64,000 bases of DNA, from assembly GCF_017873175.1 (NCBI RefSeq), contig NZ_JAGGJW010000007.1, positions 186,001-250,000 on the forward strand. Direction: 5' to 3'. The notes beneath the pieces are model-generated. The model had not been told where the DNA came from, searched no databases, and was given only the letters and a program-made list of their open reading frames with translations. Both the position numbers and the translations under genes were made by a program. The stretch is from Neorhizobium petrolearium. GTDB lineage: Bacteria; Pseudomonadota; Alphaproteobacteria; Rhizobiales; Rhizobiaceae. This document shows, one piece after another, positions 19,533-28,906 of this stretch. Positions within the stretch are counted from its first letter, which is position 1; each line of letters opens with the position of its first letter.

Positions 19533-19991
19533 ATGAACGATACGAGGCTTGACCTATACCGCTCACCGATCGACATCCCCAAGCGTTTTTGGGATGTGCG
19601 ATACAATCCCGATCACTCTCCCGGTGCGCCGGGCGTCATGGAGGTCGAAGGTGGCGCGAATTGCCAGCAATATGCCTATTCGGTTCTGCGGCATTACGGC
19701 TTCGTGATTCCGGATTTCCGATCGAGTGAGCTGTGGGAAGACACGGTCCATACGCGGGTTTCAGGTGGGATGCAGCCGTTCGACCTCGTTCTGGTGCACG
19801 ACGAACTGAAGGCCTGGGGGGCGCATGTCGGGTTGTGCCTGGGGAAGGGTCTGGTGCTGCATCTTTCCCAAAAGATCGATGCGCCGGCAATTGAGGTGCT
19901 TGACGGATTGCTGGCGCGCGACGAGTACCGTTATCTGATCGGCATCAAAACGGTCCTCGTCCGTCAACAGAAGGATTCCACCAGCGTATGA
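19533..19991 (+). CDS. NlpC/P60-like small hydrolase
   Basis: A 152-aa protein with no signal peptide. Seen: GGANCQQYAYSVLRHYG puts a cysteine (C44) at the start of a helix, and FDLVLVHDELKAWGAHVGL (H98) followed by GLVLHLSQ (H110) gives the two histidine strands of an NlpC/P60 papain-like core. Family knowledge: such proteins cut cell-wall peptides or amide bonds. Its stop overlaps the start of the next gene (ATGA), so it is coupled to the dioxygenase-hydrolase fusion. The family call is from motif layout, and the substrate is unknown. No good ribosome site precedes the ATG. Confidence 0.6.
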   Translation: MNDTRLDLYRSPIDIPKRFWDVRYNPDHSPGAPGVMEVEGGANCQQYAYSVLRHYGFVIPDFRSSELWEDTVHTRVSGGMQPFDLVLVHDELKAWGAHVGLCLGKGLVLHLSQKIDAPAIEVLDGLLARDEYRYLIGIKTVLVRQQKDSTSV

Positions 19992-21544
19992 CCAGTGGCT
20001 TGCATCACATCACGGCCATCACCCGCAAGATCCAGGCGAATGTCGATTTCTACGTGGGCTTCCTGGGCCTCAGATTGGTAAAGCGCACGGCAGGCTTTGA
20101 GGACGCGCAACAGCTTCACCTGTTCTATGGTGACGGGGCGGCATCGCCGGGTTCGCTCGTAACATTCCTTGCCTGGGAAGATGGTTCGCTGGGACGCGTC
20201 GGCCATGGCGCGCCGAGCGAGATCAGTTTTGCGATCGCGCCGGAGGCAATCGGTTTCTGGCTGACGCGGGCGCTGCAGTTCAACGTTAAGCTCAGCGGGC
20301 CGGCACAGGAATTCAGTGAGCCGGTGCTGCGGTTGACCGATCCGGACGGCATCATCGTCAAGCTTGTGGGCGTGGAGAAAGCAGCGCCCTGGGTCTGGTG
20401 GCAAGACGGAGGCATTGACGAAGCCGACGCGATTCGAAGGCTGCACGGCGCGACAGTCCTGTCCGAAAAGCCGGAGGAGACCGCGGATTTCCTAACTCGG
20501 CATATGGGCCTTACGGTCGGACCGAAGGAGGGTACTATCCAGCGGCTGGTTTCGGATGCGCAGGATGTTGTCGATGTCCGGGATGCCGGTGGCTTTTGGA
20601 CGGCTGCGCCGGGCACCGGCACGATCGACCATATCGCCTTCCGGACGCCTGACGGGGCGCATGTGGAGGCAGTGCATGCCGCCTTGCAGGCGGAAGATCG
20701 GGGCGAGATCAACATGCACGACCGACACTACTTCCATTCGCTCTATGTGCGTGAGCCGGGCGGCACTCTGATCGAGCTTGCAAGCGATGGACCCGGTTTT
20801 ACGACCGACGAGACAGTCGAAACACTTGGAACGCGGCTCTTCATCCCGAAGCATTTCAAGGCGGATCACGATGCTCTTCGGGTTATGCTGCCGCAATTCG
20901 GCCTACCCGGGGAGGAGCGGGTTATCTATCGTGACCTGCCTTTCATGCACCGCATCCATATGCCGGAAGAATGGGATGGATCGACGCTGGTTCTGCTGCA
21001 CGGAACCGGTGCCAACGAAACCAGCATGCTGCCCTTCGGACGCAAGGTTGCGCCGAATGCCATGCTGATCGGTATTCGTGGACGCTCGACGGACGAGGGC
21101 TATCCGCGCTTCTTCCGCCGTTTCGACCAGGTGACGTTCGACCAGAAGGAAATCGTTTCCGAAACGGAAGCCTTCGTCGCCTTCGTTGAGGAACTGGCTC
21201 CGGCTTACGGGGTGGATCCCTCCCGAACTGCTTTCGTCGGCTATTCCAATGGCGGCAATATGATCGGAGCAGTCATGCAGCTTTATCCGACCCTGATCCG
21301 CAAGGCGGTCTTGCTGCGGTCGATGAACGTGCTGGAGGAAAAGCCGGTGGTCGATCTCTCGGGGACACAGGTCCTTTCGCTCAGTGCGACCGACGATTTC
21401 TACGGCCCGCTTACGCCGGAGCTGGAAGACCGGCTTCGAGCGGCAGGGGCAGAGGTGGCGGCGAAAAAACTCGACGCAAATCACGGGCTCGGTCGCGAGG
21501 ATGAGGAGATCGTCCGCAACTGGCTCACGGAAAAAGGCGTCTGA
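19988..21544 (+). CDS. Fused ring-cleaving dioxygenase (VOC) and alpha/beta hydrolase
   Basis: A 518-aa two-domain enzyme. Seen: residues 1-275 form a double VOC/glyoxalase unit with predicted metal ligands H7 (HHITAIT), H215 (DHIAFRT) and E263 (TLIELAS), the spacing of hydroquinone-type dioxygenases such as PcpA/LinE/MhqO. Residues 310-518 form a carboxylesterase-type alpha/beta hydrolase with VLLHGTGANE, nucleophile S420 (VGYSNGG), an acid at D469/D470 and H499 (ANHGLG). Family knowledge: Bacillus MhqO and MhqD are separate proteins of these two types used against quinones. Inference: ring cleavage of a hydroquinone, then hydrolysis of the product, in one chain. Confidence 0.82.
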   Translation: MTSGLHHITAITRKIQANVDFYVGFLGLRLVKRTAGFEDAQQLHLFYGDGAASPGSLVTFLAWEDGSLGRVGHGAPSEISFAIAPEAIGFWLTRALQFNVKLSGPAQEFSEPVLRLTDPDGIIVKLVGVEKAAPWVWWQDGGIDEADAIRRLHGATVLSEKPEETADFLTRHMGLTVGPKEGTIQRLVSDAQDVVDVRDAGGFWTAAPGTGTIDHIAFRTPDGAHVEAVHAALQAEDRGEINMHDRHYFHSLYVREPGGTLIELASDGPGFTTDETVETLGTRLFIPKHFKADHDALRVMLPQFGLPGEERVIYRDLPFMHRIHMPEEWDGSTLVLLHGTGANETSMLPFGRKVAPNAMLIGIRGRSTDEGYPRFFRRFDQVTFDQKEIVSETEAFVAFVEELAPAYGVDPSRTAFVGYSNGGNMIGAVMQLYPTLIRKAVLLRSMNVLEEKPVVDLSGTQVLSLSATDDFYGPLTPELEDRLRAAGAEVAAKKLDANHGLGREDEEIVRNWLTEKGV

Positions 21545-22639
21545 TCAGTCGCCGTAGTGGAGAGCGATCGCCTCGACTGCTGCAGCGATATCCGCTTTGA
21601 ATCCCAATCGCCTGAGGCCCATTCCATAGGCAGCGACATTGCCGAGCACAATGTCGAAACGGGCGCGCAAGCCGGTGTGGTTGAGCCGGATCAGGTGGTT
21701 TGCGCCCGGTCCGACGCCGATCGAGAACTCCATGCCGAGCGGAGCGGCAGCCGCAAGCAGCGCCTTGGGGTCGGCCGCCTCCGAAAGTTCGACCGCGGTG
21801 ACGAGATGAGAGCCTTTTTCCGGCTTCACCCAAGGCTCGGCACCCAGCGCGATCAGTCCAGCATGCGTCGCCCTTGCAGCGCGGCCATGCCGGGCGATGA
21901 CAGAAGCCAGACCTTCCGCCTCGAGCCGATCCAGAGCAGCTTCAAGCGCGAAAAATTCCAAAGGCGCCGTCGTGCCGGGAAGTGTGCCCCGGCCGGCGTC
22001 GAGCCAGGCCTTCTGGTCGAGAAGCGAAAGAATGGAGCCCGTCGGACCGCCGTCACGGGAGATCAGTTGCCAGGCGGCGGAACTGACGGAGAGTGCCGAA
22101 AGCCCGGCCGGGCCGGCCAGCGATTTCTGCGGACCGATGATGGCGATATCTATGCCCAGCTCATCGACATTCAGGGCGTGGCCGCCGACGGAGGCTACCG
22201 CATCCACGACCGTCACGATGCCGCGGACGCGGGCGAGAGCGACGATATCCTCCATCGGATTGAGGATGCAGCTTGCTGATTCAGCATGGCAGAGCGCAAG
22301 AACCTTCGTGTCCGAATGGGCATTCAAGGCCCGTTCCACGGCTTCCACGTCGATCGGACGGGCCGGCTCTGCCGTCAGCTCAATGACGTCGGCCCCGCCG
22401 CGTCTCAGCCAATTGCCGAACCAGAGGCCATAAGGACTGGTGACGATGTTGAGCACTTTCAAGCCGGGGCGTGCAAGGCTCGTCGCGACCGCTTCCAGTG
22501 CAACGACGGCTTCTGCCTGAATAAGGAGAATGTCGTTGCGCGCCCCTAGGACCTTTGCGATGCGATCGGCAATTGAGGCATAGCGAACGGCCGGGAATGG
22601 CGGTACATCGTTCAATGGATTCCAGGTGTCACGTGTCAT
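21545..22639 (-). CDS. Class V aminotransferase (alanine-glyoxylate / serine-pyruvate type)
   Basis: A 364-aa PLP enzyme. Seen: ALCHAESASCILNPMEDI near residue 115, VVDAVASVGGHALNVDELG with the PLP-pyridine aspartate, and IGPQKSLAGPAG carrying the Schiff-base lysine near residue 182; the C-terminal HLIRLNHTGLRAR fits the family. The start ATG at 22639 overlaps the 3' end of the upstream ATPase gene by 11 bp; longer starts lie inside that gene. It is the last gene of a peptide-type ABC importer operon, so it may process an imported amino compound. The substrate cannot be read from sequence. Confidence 0.82.
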   Translation of the reverse strand: MTRDTWNPLNDVPPFPAVRYASIADRIAKVLGARNDILLIQAEAVVALEAVATSLARPGLKVLNIVTSPYGLWFGNWLRRGGADVIELTAEPARPIDVEAVERALNAHSDTKVLALCHAESASCILNPMEDIVALARVRGIVTVVDAVASVGGHALNVDELGIDIAIIGPQKSLAGPAGLSALSVSSAAWQLISRDGGPTGSILSLLDQKAWLDAGRGTLPGTTAPLEFFALEAALDRLEAEGLASVIARHGRAARATHAGLIALGAEPWVKPEKGSHLVTAVELSEAADPKALLAAAAPLGMEFSIGVGPGANHLIRLNHTGLRARFDIVLGNVAAYGMGLRRLGFKADIAAAVEAIALHYGD

Positions 22640-23426
22640 GGACGGAGTCTCTCGTTGGTTTGATGACGAGGCGTGGCACTGCCGCAATCAAGGCTCTTGC
22701 CGCCTGAGATTGCGGATTCTCGATCACCTGGTCCGCCGGACCGCTTTCTATCAGCCGTCCGGCATCCATGACGGCGATCCGGTGGGAGACGGCGCGCAGC
22801 ACGGCGAGATCGTGGGAAACGAAGAGATAAGCGATGCCCCGCTCTTCCTGCAACTCGACCAGCAATTCCAGAATCTTGCCGCGAATGGAAACGTCAAGCG
22901 CCGAGACCGCCTCGTCGAAAACGATCAGCGACGGTCGGGTGGCAATGGCGCGGGCAATCGCTATCCGCTGCCGCTGACCGCCGGACACTTCGCGGATCGA
23001 GCGCGCAACGTAACTTGCAGGCAGGCCGACGCGGTCGAGCAATGCAACGATCTCCTTCGGCCTTTCGGCTTTTGGCACGATGGCGTGGATACGCAGCGGA
23101 TCGCCGAGCACCGAGGCCACCGTGGCGCGCGGATTGAACGCACCGAGCACATCCTGGAAGACCATCTGAATTTTCGCGCGGCGGCGGCGGAGTTCGGAGC
23201 CCGAAAGTGTCAACCAGTCCTCATCCTCGAAGCGGACCGTGCCCGCATCCGGTGGGATCAGACGCATGAGGATGCGCGCCAGTGTAGATTTCCCGCTGCC
23301 GGAAGCGCCAGCGAGGCCGAGCGTCTTTCCGTCGGCAATTGTCAACGACACGTCCTTGAGCGCCGCGATGTCGCGGCCGCCGGACGAAAAGTGTTTCGAG
23401 AGGTTTTCGATCGAGAGCAAGGTCAT
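22629..23426 (-). CDS. Dipeptide/oligopeptide ABC transporter ATPase (DppF-like)
   Basis: Cytoplasmic ATPase of 265 aa. Seen: Walker A GASGSGKSTLARIL near residue 41, signature VSGGQRQRIAIARA and Walker B LIVFDEAVSALD, the Opp/Dpp type. It lacks the longer C-terminal oligopeptide domain of many DppF proteins and is on the short side. Its ATG overlaps the stop of the partner ATPase, and its 3' end overlaps the aminotransferase. It would pair with the DppD-like subunit to drive the two permeases upstream in the operon. Confidence 0.87.
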   Translation of the reverse strand: MTLLSIENLSKHFSSGGRDIAALKDVSLTIADGKTLGLAGASGSGKSTLARILMRLIPPDAGTVRFEDEDWLTLSGSELRRRRAKIQMVFQDVLGAFNPRATVASVLGDPLRIHAIVPKAERPKEIVALLDRVGLPASYVARSIREVSGGQRQRIAIARAIATRPSLIVFDEAVSALDVSIRGKILELLVELQEERGIAYLFVSHDLAVLRAVSHRIAVMDAGRLIESGPADQVIENPQSQAARALIAAVPRLVIKPTRDSVHDT

Positions 23427-24205
23427 GAAGCAGGCTCTTTGATCAATGGTGATGTGGAGAGGTCGCGATGGCTGGCGATCAGCGTTTGCGTATAGATCTC
23501 CCGCGGGGAGGAGAGGACCGCAAGGGTCGGTCCGGCTTCGACCAGGCGGCCATCCTTGAAGATTGCGATGCGATCCGCGAAACCTGAAGCCAGAGCGATG
23601 TCATGGGTGATGAACAGGAGCGTCATATCGGCTTCTTTGACGAGATCGCCGAGCAGCGCCACGATCTCCGCCTGCACCACCATATCGAGCGCACTGGTCG
23701 CTTCGTCGGCAATGAGAAAGCTCGGCTTTGCAGCCAGCGCCGCAGCGATCGCGACACGCTGGCGTTGACCGCCGGAAAGTTGGTGCGGGAAAGCTCTTAA
23801 CGCCTTTTCAGGTTGCGGGAAATGAACTTTTTCCAGAATCTTCTGCGCCTGGGCATAGGCGGCCGCCCACGGAAGGCCAAGATGCTGGCGAGCGCCCTCA
23901 GCCACCTGTTCGCCGATGGTCAGAACGGGGTTGAGACTGGAAGACGGGTCCTGGAAGACGAAGCCGAGCTCACGGCCCGGATGTGGTGGATGGCCGGCTG
24001 ACCATTCCATTTCGCCAGTCACGCGTGCGCCGGACGGCAGGAGCCCGGCAATGGCGCGTGCCAGCGTGCTTTTGCCTGAGCCGCTTTCGCCGATGATCGC
24101 CAGCCGTTCGCCGGCAAGGATGTCGAGATCAACCGCGTCCAGGGCCGGCGCCGGCTGACCGGCATAGACAACCGAAAGGCCGCTGATCCTGCAAAGCACG
24201 GTCAT
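23423..24205 (-). CDS. Dipeptide/oligopeptide ABC transporter ATPase (DppD-like)
   Basis: Cytoplasmic ATPase of 260 aa. Seen: Walker A GESGSGKSTLARAIAG, Q-loop FVFQDPSSSLNPV, signature LSGGQRQRVAIAAAL and Walker B FLIADEATSALD. The start at 24205 is set by GGAGG seven bases upstream; it begins one base after the stop of the DppC-like gene. It ends with an ATGA overlap onto the second ATPase. It is one of two ATPases for a complete five-gene importer. Confidence 0.88.
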   Translation of the reverse strand: MTVLCRISGLSVVYAGQPAPALDAVDLDILAGERLAIIGESGSGKSTLARAIAGLLPSGARVTGEMEWSAGHPPHPGRELGFVFQDPSSSLNPVLTIGEQVAEGARQHLGLPWAAAYAQAQKILEKVHFPQPEKALRAFPHQLSGGQRQRVAIAAALAAKPSFLIADEATSALDMVVQAEIVALLGDLVKEADMTLLFITHDIALASGFADRIAIFKDGRLVEAGPTLAVLSSPREIYTQTLIASHRDLSTSPLIKEPAS

Positions 24206-24206
24206 G

Positions 24207-25031
24207 CTAGATCCTCCGCCCGGCAAGAGCCTTGGTCAGCCCTTCGCTGAAGAGGTAGACGCCGACGACCGTAATGACCAGCGCGATGCCGGGGAAGACC
24301 GACAGAAACGGCGAGGAGCGCAGGATATTGCGCCCCTCGGCAATCATGGATCCCCAGGTCACCGTGTTCGGGTCTCCAAGGCCGAGGAAGGAGAGGGCTG
24401 CTTCGGTCAAGATCGCCGCAGCGACGATGATGGCAGACAGTGCCAGAACCGGCGGCAGCGCATTCGGCAGAATTTCCTTCAATGCAATCTCTACCGGGTG
24501 CATGCCGATCACCCGTGCGGAGGCGACGTAATCCCGTTCCTTGATCGACAGAACCTGCACGCGCGTGAGCCGCGCCGGGTTTGGCCAGGCGCCAAGCGCA
24601 ATCGCCAGCACGACAATGGGCACGGAGGCGCCGACAACGCTGACGAAAGCCAGTGCCAACAGGAAGCCCGGCACGATCTGGAAGGCATCGACTAGGCGCA
24701 TCAGCGCTTCATCGATGAGGCCACCGGCAAACCCCGCTGTCAATCCGACGCAAAGGCCGATGGTAATGGCGGCTAACGCGGCGGCGATGCCGACCAGGAG
24801 CGAGGTGCGCGTGCCATGGATGATGCCGGCCATGACATCGCGGCCGAGCCGGTCGGTGCCGAGCGGGAAACTCGGGTCGCTAAAGGGGGGCAGAAGGGCG
24901 CGTCCGGCGATATGCAGCGGATCACCAGGAGACAGCACGGGGGCGAGAATTGCGATTAGAGCAAGGATAGCCAAAATGCACAGCCCAACTGTACCTTCCG
25001 GCGTTCTGATAAGATTTCGGATGAACTTCAT
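24207..25031 (-). CDS. Dipeptide/oligopeptide ABC transporter permease (DppC-like)
   Basis: Inner-membrane permease of 274 aa. Seen: an N-terminal membrane segment, then FPLGTDRLGRDVMAGIIHG, the DppC hallmark, and the inner-loop EAA region VASARVIGMHPVEIALKE. Six membrane segments are apparent. It starts within the stop of the DppB-like gene (ATGA). Together with that gene it forms the channel; the substrate is presumed to be a peptide or other amino compound. Confidence 0.9.
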   Translation of the reverse strand: MKFIRNLIRTPEGTVGLCILAILALIAILAPVLSPGDPLHIAGRALLPPFSDPSFPLGTDRLGRDVMAGIIHGTRTSLLVGIAAALAAITIGLCVGLTAGFAGGLIDEALMRLVDAFQIVPGFLLALAFVSVVGASVPIVVLAIALGAWPNPARLTRVQVLSIKERDYVASARVIGMHPVEIALKEILPNALPPVLALSAIIVAAAILTEAALSFLGLGDPNTVTWGSMIAEGRNILRSSPFLSVFPGIALVITVVGVYLFSEGLTKALAGRRI

Positions 25032-26017
25032 GCGCGCGGCTCCGAGGCTCCAATCCGGGGGTCGAGCGCGGCATAGATGATGTCGATCACCAGGTTGACG
25101 CCGATAACCAGCACGGCACTGACGACGATGATGCCCATGAGCAGGGGTGCGTCGCGGCCGCTCACCGCTTCCTGAGCCAGTCGCCCAAAGCCCGGAATGG
25201 CAAAGATGCTCTCGATCACGACGCTACCGCCGAGCATGGCGGCCGATTGCAGACCGAGCATGGTGACGAGCGGCAGGAGCGCGTTGCGCGCCACATGGCG
25301 CAGCACGATGCGGGTGCGAGAAAGGCCCTTGGAGCGGGCGAAGAGCACGAAATCCATCGTCCAGGCCTCTGCCATGCCAGCCCGCATGACTCGCAAGAAA
25401 AGTGCCATGTAGATCAGCGTCAATGCGCTGACCGGCAGGACAAGATGCCAGGCGATATCGGTGACGCGGGCGAGGCCGGTTTTATCCGAAGCAATGGTCT
25501 CGATGCCGGAGGTCGGCAGCCAGCGAAGCTGCACGGCAAATATGATGCTCAGTACCAGGCCGAGCCAGAAGCTCGGGATTGCGTAAAGAACAAGAGAGAC
25601 GGTCGAGAGTGCTCGGTCTCCGAGGCTTTCCGGCTTCGCGCCGGCGACGATGCCAAGTGTAGAACCTAACCCGAAGGAGAGCACCGTGGCACTGCCCATC
25701 AGGAGCAGCGTGTTCGGCAGGCGTTCGAGGATCAGGTCAAACACCGGCCGACCGAAGGCAACCGACCAGCCGAGATCGAGTCGCGCCAGCGACGAGGCAT
25801 AGAGCCAGAGGCGGGCGAACATGGACTGGTCGAGACCATAGGCCTGGCGCAGCGCTTGCGCGACCGTGGCATCTCCGCCGCCGATCGACAGGAGATAGGC
25901 ATCGACCGCATCTCCGGATGCGGATTCGAGCAGCAGGAAGGTCAATACGACGACGATCAGCAGCACGGGAATGCTGCTGATCGCGCGGCGCCTGATCAAT
26001 CGAAGGACACGGTTCAC
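25028..26017 (-). CDS. Dipeptide/oligopeptide ABC transporter permease (DppB-like)
   Basis: Inner-membrane permease of 329 aa. Seen: a GTG start, first membrane segment after RLIRRRAISS, LPNTLLLMGSATVLSFGLGS, the EAA-type loop LFARSKGLSRTRIVLRHVAR, and VIESIFAIPGFGRLAQEAVSGRD near the C-terminus, all typical of DppB. It lies 43 bp after the binding-protein gene and overlaps the DppC-like gene. It is one half of the transmembrane channel. Confidence 0.9.
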   Translation of the reverse strand: MNRVLRLIRRRAISSIPVLLIVVVLTFLLLESASGDAVDAYLLSIGGGDATVAQALRQAYGLDQSMFARLWLYASSLARLDLGWSVAFGRPVFDLILERLPNTLLLMGSATVLSFGLGSTLGIVAGAKPESLGDRALSTVSLVLYAIPSFWLGLVLSIIFAVQLRWLPTSGIETIASDKTGLARVTDIAWHLVLPVSALTLIYMALFLRVMRAGMAEAWTMDFVLFARSKGLSRTRIVLRHVARNALLPLVTMLGLQSAAMLGGSVVIESIFAIPGFGRLAQEAVSGRDAPLLMGIIVVSAVLVIGVNLVIDIIYAALDPRIGASEPRA

Positions 26018-26060
26018 GCTGCTTGAAGCCTCGGGACTCGGATTTCCAAGACCAAGCCTA

Positions 26061-27671
26061 TCACGAATGCAGCGCCGTATCCGCCCAGTTCGATACTGCC
26101 CAGCGCGGATTGTTGGAGACGTTGAGCACCGTGTCGCGTGCGACTGTGATGAAGCCCCATTCGGCGACGTTGATCAGCGGCAGGTCGGCGGCGACGATCC
26201 TCTGGAACTGCTTGTAGAGTTCTGTCCGCGCCGGAGTGTCGACCGTCTCCGCGGCCTTGGCGATGATGCCGTCGAGCTCTTTGCTGCCATAGCCGCCCTG
26301 GTTGGAGAAGGGGACGCCGGCCGGAATGCCGGACTGAACGAGGATGGTGGTGGAAATCGCCGGATCGCCGCGAAAGACCGGCGGGGCGACGGCCAGGTCG
26401 AAATCGTGATCCGTATAGACAGCCTTCTGGTGGGCAGCGGAATCCGCATTGAAGAGTTGCGCATCGATACCGATCGCGGCGAGCGCCTGGCGCAGGTAAT
26501 CGCCGAACTGCCTCGTCTCGTTGAAATAGGGAGCGGGCCGGAGTTTCAGCGAGAAGCGTGTGCCATTGGCGCCTTTCGAATACCCGGCCTCATCGAGCAG
26601 GGCATTGGCCTTGGCGACGTCGAAATCGTAGGTCGGCACGTCGGCGTCATAAAATTCCGGCGCGTTCTTCGGCACCGGCCCAGTCGAGGCGGCGGCATAT
26701 CCGAGGAAGATCGTGTCGACGACGAATTTCCTGTTGATCGCATGCGCGATCGCCTGGCGCACCTTGATGTCGGAGAGTTCCTTGCGGCGATGGTTGATCT
26801 CCACCACGAGCTGATAGGTGAGCGCCTCATAGCCCTCGGAGATGATCTTGATGCCCGGTACCTTGGAAATGCGGTCGAGATCGGTCAGTGGAACGGCGGA
26901 GAAGGCGGCAAGTTGGATTTCCTCCGCCTCCAGCGCCGCGCCGGCGCCGGCGCGGTCCGGGAGCACGCGGAAGATCACTTCGTCGAGCTTGGGTTCTCCC
27001 TCCGACCAGTAGTTTTCGTTCTTCGTCAGGCGGTAGTATTCGCCGGGCTTGTATTCCGCAAACTTGAACGGACCAGTGCCGATGAGCTTCGTATTCGCCG
27101 GATTGGTCGCAATGTCCGTGCCTTCATAAACGTGCTTCGGCACGACGCTGCTGACGACCGGCAGCGCGTTGCGGATGAGCTGCACCGGCGTCGGCTTCGA
27201 AAACCGGAAGATGGCAGTCGCCTCGTCCGGCGTATCGACGGTCTCCAGATTGGCGAAGACGAGGCGACCGAGATTCTGTAGCGGCTTCCAGATGTTGAGC
27301 GCGGAGAAAGCGACATCGGCGGAGGTGAAAGGCTTGCCGTCGTGCCACTTGACGCCCTCGCGCAGCTTGAATGTGACCGATCTTCCGTCGGCGGAACCTT
27401 CCCAGGAGGTTGCGAGCCGGGGAGACAGCCCGTCCTTGCTCTCGAACGAGGCTTCCGCGAGCGGTTCGACCACTTTGCTGGCGATGAAGAAGACGCCGTT
27501 CGAGGCAACGATCGCAGGGTTCAGATTTTTGGGCTCCGAGTCGGCCGCGACGATCAGCCGACCACCGGACGGTGCGTTCTGTGCGCGTGCAAATCTCGGC
27601 AGGGCGGTCGAAGCGAGCAGCGCGGCGCCAGCCTGAAAAAGGGTTCGTCTTGAAAGGCTTGCGATCGACAT
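26061..27671 (-). CDS. ABC transporter substrate-binding protein (DppA/OppA family, SBP_bac_5)
   Basis: Periplasmic binding protein of 536 aa and first gene of the five-gene importer plus aminotransferase operon. Seen: a leader with a twin-arginine (SRRTLFQAGAALLASTALP, cleavage near RFARAQ), then the SBP_bac_5 start LIVAADSEPKNLNPAIVAS, VTFKLREGVKWHDGKPFTSADV, typical of the family, and DIKVRQAIAHAINRKFVVD. AGGAGAG lies a few bases before the ATG. The ligand is unknown; peptides are the family default, but opines and amines are common in rhizobia. Confidence 0.9.
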   Translation of the reverse strand: MSIASLSRRTLFQAGAALLASTALPRFARAQNAPSGGRLIVAADSEPKNLNPAIVASNGVFFIASKVVEPLAEASFESKDGLSPRLATSWEGSADGRSVTFKLREGVKWHDGKPFTSADVAFSALNIWKPLQNLGRLVFANLETVDTPDEATAIFRFSKPTPVQLIRNALPVVSSVVPKHVYEGTDIATNPANTKLIGTGPFKFAEYKPGEYYRLTKNENYWSEGEPKLDEVIFRVLPDRAGAGAALEAEEIQLAAFSAVPLTDLDRISKVPGIKIISEGYEALTYQLVVEINHRRKELSDIKVRQAIAHAINRKFVVDTIFLGYAAASTGPVPKNAPEFYDADVPTYDFDVAKANALLDEAGYSKGANGTRFSLKLRPAPYFNETRQFGDYLRQALAAIGIDAQLFNADSAAHQKAVYTDHDFDLAVAPPVFRGDPAISTTILVQSGIPAGVPFSNQGGYGSKELDGIIAKAAETVDTPARTELYKQFQRIVAADLPLINVAEWGFITVARDTVLNVSNNPRWAVSNWADTALHS

Positions 27672-27795
27672 TGCTCTCTCCTGCGTCCATCATTTTCGAC
27701 GGATATTGCCAGCGAAATCGCCAGCCGCACAGGCAGGAAATTTCGCCGAGCCGCATTCGGGAACAAATTCCCGGTCGAAACCAGGTCGTATCGAT

Positions 27796-27828
27796 AAAAA
27801 AGGGTCCGGCAGGACGCCCGCCAGACCC
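27796..27828 (-). terminator. Rho-independent terminator of the amidohydrolase/Rieske/binding-protein operon
   Basis: Reading on the minus strand, GGGTCTGGC (27828-27820) pairs with GCCGGACCC (27810-27802, one G-U), followed by six T (27801-27796). It lies about 20 bp past the stop of the binding-protein gene and cleanly separates this operon from the peptide transporter downstream. Confidence 0.85.
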
Positions 27829-27847
27829 CTCAAGGCCGGGAGGACCT

Positions 27848-28867
27848 TTACGGATAGATTTTCTTGGCAAGGTCCATCATCGGACCATATTCGTCCAGTT
27901 CGCGGGTACCGAGCAGTTTGGCGCTGGCGAAACGCTTCGACTCCGGATCGAGCTGGTCTTCGACGCCTTTGATCACAGGCAGCATCCAGGCCTTCGCGTA
28001 GGTCACCTGCGATTCCATTTCGAGGAAATGGTTGATGAAGAGTTTTGCCGCGTTGGGATGCGGCGCGTTCTTCATGACGGCGAAATGGATCGACACATAG
28101 GGAACGCCTTCCGGCGGCACGATCACCTTGATCGGCAGACCCTGCAAGTCATTGGCGAAGGCGAACATCTGCGGGATGTAGAGCGGATATTCGCCGCGGG
28201 CGACGCGACGGGCATCGTTGCGGAGATCCCGGCTGAAGACAGGCTTGTTTTCGGCCAGCTTTTCGTTGAACTCCTGGCCGAAAGTCTTGTTGAAGACCAC
28301 GAACATGGTGCCGCCGGAACCGAGCGGGCGCATGTCGTCGGAGAGGATCTTGCCCTTCCATTTCGGATCGGCGAGGTCCTTCCAGCTCTTCGGCTCATCC
28401 TCCGGTTTCACGAGGCCGGTGTTCACCAGGATGCCATAGGCCTGCAAAAAGCCCGGCACGTGATCGTCGGCGACTTCTTTTTTCATGTCGTCGCGAATAT
28501 TGGCGACGTTCGGAATCTCACCGAGCGGCTCGATTTGGATGCCCTGGGTCTTTCCCGTTTCGATCGAGTTTGCCGAATGCATCTGGATATCGGCGATGTA
28601 GCGGCCGGCAGCCTGTTCGGAGCGCAGGCGTTCGGTCAGTTCGCTGGCGCGCACATCGAGCGATTCGACCTTGATGCCATATTTTTCCTGAAAGGAATCA
28701 ATGACGGCGACGAAGTTCGGCACGCCGAGTTGCGAGTTATAGACGGTGACGGTGCCTTCTTTCTTAGCGGCTTCCACCACCTTGTCCCAGTCGGGATTCT
28801 GCGCCAGCGCAGGTCCTGCGAGTATTGCGCCGAGCGCCAATACAGTGAATTTCTTGATAAGCGACAT
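27848..28867 (-). CDS. Orphan iron-type ABC substrate-binding protein
   Basis: Periplasmic binding protein of 339 aa of the AfuA/FutA (SBP_bac_6) type. Seen: signal peptide MSLIKKFTVLALGAILAGPA with cleavage at ALAQ, EGTVTVYNSQLG, LRSEQAAGRYIADI and KSWKDLADPKWKGKILSDD. It shares long identical stretches with the protein at 35431-36492 (GLVKPEDEPKSWKDLADPKW), yet has no permease or ATPase beside it. It is the last gene of an operon of amidohydrolases and a Rieske protein. Inference: it feeds the same channel (36566-39505), giving one transporter two receptors. Aromatic acids are likelier ligands than iron here, given the context. Confidence 0.85.
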   Translation of the reverse strand: MSLIKKFTVLALGAILAGPALAQNPDWDKVVEAAKKEGTVTVYNSQLGVPNFVAVIDSFQEKYGIKVESLDVRASELTERLRSEQAAGRYIADIQMHSANSIETGKTQGIQIEPLGEIPNVANIRDDMKKEVADDHVPGFLQAYGILVNTGLVKPEDEPKSWKDLADPKWKGKILSDDMRPLGSGGTMFVVFNKTFGQEFNEKLAENKPVFSRDLRNDARRVARGEYPLYIPQMFAFANDLQGLPIKVIVPPEGVPYVSIHFAVMKNAPHPNAAKLFINHFLEMESQVTYAKAWMLPVIKGVEDQLDPESKRFASAKLLGTRELDEYGPMMDLAKKIYP

Positions 28868-28906
28868 TTCTTCTCCCTGGAATATTCGCTGTGATTTCAG
28901 GGGTCA

